Below are positions 62,428 to 64,000 of a stretch of 64,000 bases of DNA, one piece after another. Source of the DNA: Pteria penguin (Eukaryota; Mollusca; Bivalvia; Pterioida; Pteriidae). The notes under the pieces are model-generated. The model worked only from the letters and a program-made list of their open reading frames with translations, did no database searches and was not told the DNA's origin. The stretch is from the NCBI GenBank assembly GCA_035048485.1, contig CM068590.1, positions 13,624,494 through 13,688,493 of the forward strand, given 5' to 3'. Made by a program: the position numbers and the translations under genes. Every line of letters starts with the position of its first letter. Within the stretch, counting starts at the first letter, position 1.

Positions 62428-62800
62428 TTTTGTTTTTATGCCCCCGGATTGAAAGGTCGGGGGTTATATAGTGTTTGGATCGCCCATAATTCCGTCCCGC
62501 GTTTCACAAAATACAATAAATTTAATTCTATTTGTCTTAAACACTTCATATTTAACATACATATTCAACTAATGAAACTCTTGTGACCTTGACTTTGACC
62601 CTTTAGATTTAAAATACAATGAATTTTGCACCATTTGACATAGAGACTTCATATTTGGCATACATACTTAACTAATGAAACCCCTTCAAACACCGGGGTC
62701 AATGACTTTGACTGTGATCTTTGACCTATATTTCAAATTTGCCTTATTTGAACTTTAGTGCCGTCGGGGGCATTTGTGTTTTACAAACACATCTTGTTTA
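62428..62800 (+). repeat. TGCCCCCG...CGGGGGCA dispersed repeat, right copy
   Basis: Begins TTTTTATGCCCCCGGATTG and ends GCCGTCGGGGGCATTTGTG then TTTTACAAACACATCTTG. TGCCCCCG/CGGGGGCA form short inverted ends. I recall this as one of the commonest bivalve interspersed repeats. The interior has GTGACCTTGACTTTGACCC. Non-coding. Confidence 0.65.
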
Positions 62801-62809
62801 ATTTTTAGA

Positions 62810-63330
62810 ATTAAGATGTACCCATTTATGTTTACTTGATTGTATAAAATGAATGATATCATTTAGATAAATGAAAAAATAAAATTTGTTATGTTTTTAA
62901 TACATGTATGAAATCATGTTTTGTAAGTATGAAAAAGAAGTGAGAACTTGGTAATAATATTAGGGATAATATATAAGAATATGTAACAGTAAAATCCTTT
63001 TTTATTTATCAGAGCTAAAATATATCAGTAAAAATGTCTTATTAATTACCACTACATTAACAAGTGAGAAAGTTTACAATTAACAAAAGCTTCAAAATCT
63101 ACATGACGAATGAAGTTATAAAAAGACAAAAGTTCATAAGCATACACATGTATGAATCAATTATAGTCACAGGTTCTTGTAATAAAATGTATTTGCTATA
63201 TGTATTCTTCCAGAACATCGTTAAGTTCGATGAATAGTTCCAAAGCTTCATTTGGGTGAACTGTGATTCTTACATCAGGTTTTATCAAGTTCCCAATTTC
63301 CTTGAACTCTCTACTACATGATTCTTTCTT
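62810..63330. other. unrecognised non-coding sequence
   Basis: AT-rich spacer between the repeat and the integrase remnant. Nothing recognised. Confidence 0.4.
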
Positions 63331-63333
63331 CTT

Positions 63334-64000
63334 TCAATATAAATTCTTACAAATCTTGACATCTTTAGCTTTCACTGGCTTTTTGTAGTTTTCTCGGTCT
63401 TTAGGTTCAGGCACAAAATACAATATATCTGGTTTTCCAGAAGGTAGTTCAGCATATCCTTTCTGTTGTCGAATATCATGAGAATTCCAGTGATTCGCTA
63501 TTCTATCTAAATCGGTTTGCAGGGCATCCATAGAGCAAAATTGCAGACACAACTTGATTGTCCAAGTCGAAAAGTCCAGTATCTCTGATGCCTTTAAACA
63601 TATTAATCCACCAATTAATTCCAAGCTTCCTTAAAACTCCCCACCACGCTTCTGTTCTTTGATATTTTTTCATACATGAAACTTTTAATACCAGCCATAG
63701 AGTCATTTGAATGGAATCTGAAGAGTGGTTGCAAAACAAAAACTAAGACTATGAATTTCCACGGTCGGCACGTAAAACTCGTGGTGCACATTGCATGTGT
63801 TGTATGCAATCAAGATAATATCTTGCAACAATAGCAGGGTTGTTATTACTAGATGCTACTTCAAGCCACATTACTTTTCTACTACACCCGTCTGTGCATC
63901 CATGAATAAAAAACCCGAAGGGCTTTAATTTATCATATCCGTCTACATGCCACATGAAGTTTGGACCTGCATTCGCATAACTTCTTCGCTGTAATCGATG
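63334..64000 (-). pseudogene. integrase-core (rve-like DDE) domain gene, 3' part, frameshifted
   Basis: The first frame enters from the right edge: RLQRRSYANAGPNFMWHVDG, then YDKLKPFGFFIHGCTDGCSR and APRVLRADRG. It is interrupted by a stop (TAA) after a GNS triplet near 63,749. Another frame resumes (SNDSMAGIKSFMY), a third carries YQRTEAWWGVLRKLGINWWI, and the first-type frame returns with DALQTDLDRIANHWNSHDIR, LPSGKPDILYFVPE and DVKICKNLY to TGA at 63,334. The candidate catalytic residues D (WHVDG), D (RADRG) and E (TEAWW) are all present but in different frames. This order matches the integrase-core protein family common in molluscs and fish, related to retroviral-type integrases. At least three frame breaks indicate a pseudogene. 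The 5' part lies beyond the window. Confidence 0.75.

Overview
The window is AT-rich, intron-bearing eukaryotic DNA with no operons and very few coding stretches. The repeat content (V-domain tRNA-SINEs, DIRS-type and Penelope-type reverse-transcriptase remnants, Tc1, CACTA-type ends, repeats ending in TGCCCCCG) and the two real gene structures point to a lophotrochozoan, most likely a bivalve mollusc. The taxonomic call is inference from repeat and gene families, not from a marker gene.

Layout. 1-3.6 kb: mostly unrecognised sequence, plus a reverse-transcriptase fragment and its 3' tail. 3.7-13.5 kb: a direct tandem duplication of a unit of about 5 kb holding a microsatellite, a V-SINE and the 5' part of a DIRS-like retroelement. 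The second copy continues into the whole DIRS element (Gag-like, RT, RNase H, tyrosine recombinase, split direct repeats) to about 16.3 kb, with a Penelope-like fragment nested in its tail. 16.7-20.8 kb: a 4,080-bp CACTA-type element with nearly identical 0.33-kb terminal inverted repeats, a 3-bp target duplication and an empty-site twin just downstream. 21-24.6 kb: repeats and unrecognised sequence.

24.7-32.8 kb (minus strand): a decayed 11-exon gene combining a Mutator-like transposase domain (DDE residues visible) with a C-terminal DEDDh 3'-5' exonuclease domain. It carries two nonsense codons and several frame breaks. 40.5-46.1 kb (minus strand): an apparently intact four-exon gene for a secreted 203-residue protein of the short-chain-collagen-C4-like family. 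Its third intron holds a long TACA microsatellite and a 2.17-kb dead Tc1 transposon.

49.4-61.8 kb: a second, recent tandem segmental duplication. Each unit holds a V-SINE, a TTAA-flanked fold-back element and a possible 12-codon first exon. One unit has a 191-bp MITE (AATT target) missing from the other. 62-64 kb: two TGCCCCCG-type repeats and the frameshifted remains of an integrase-core gene running off the right edge.

Overall the window is a transposon-dense region with one probable live gene and one recently dying gene. Its two tandem duplications act as internal controls that expose filled and empty transposon insertion sites. All homology calls are from recall of families; no searches were run.
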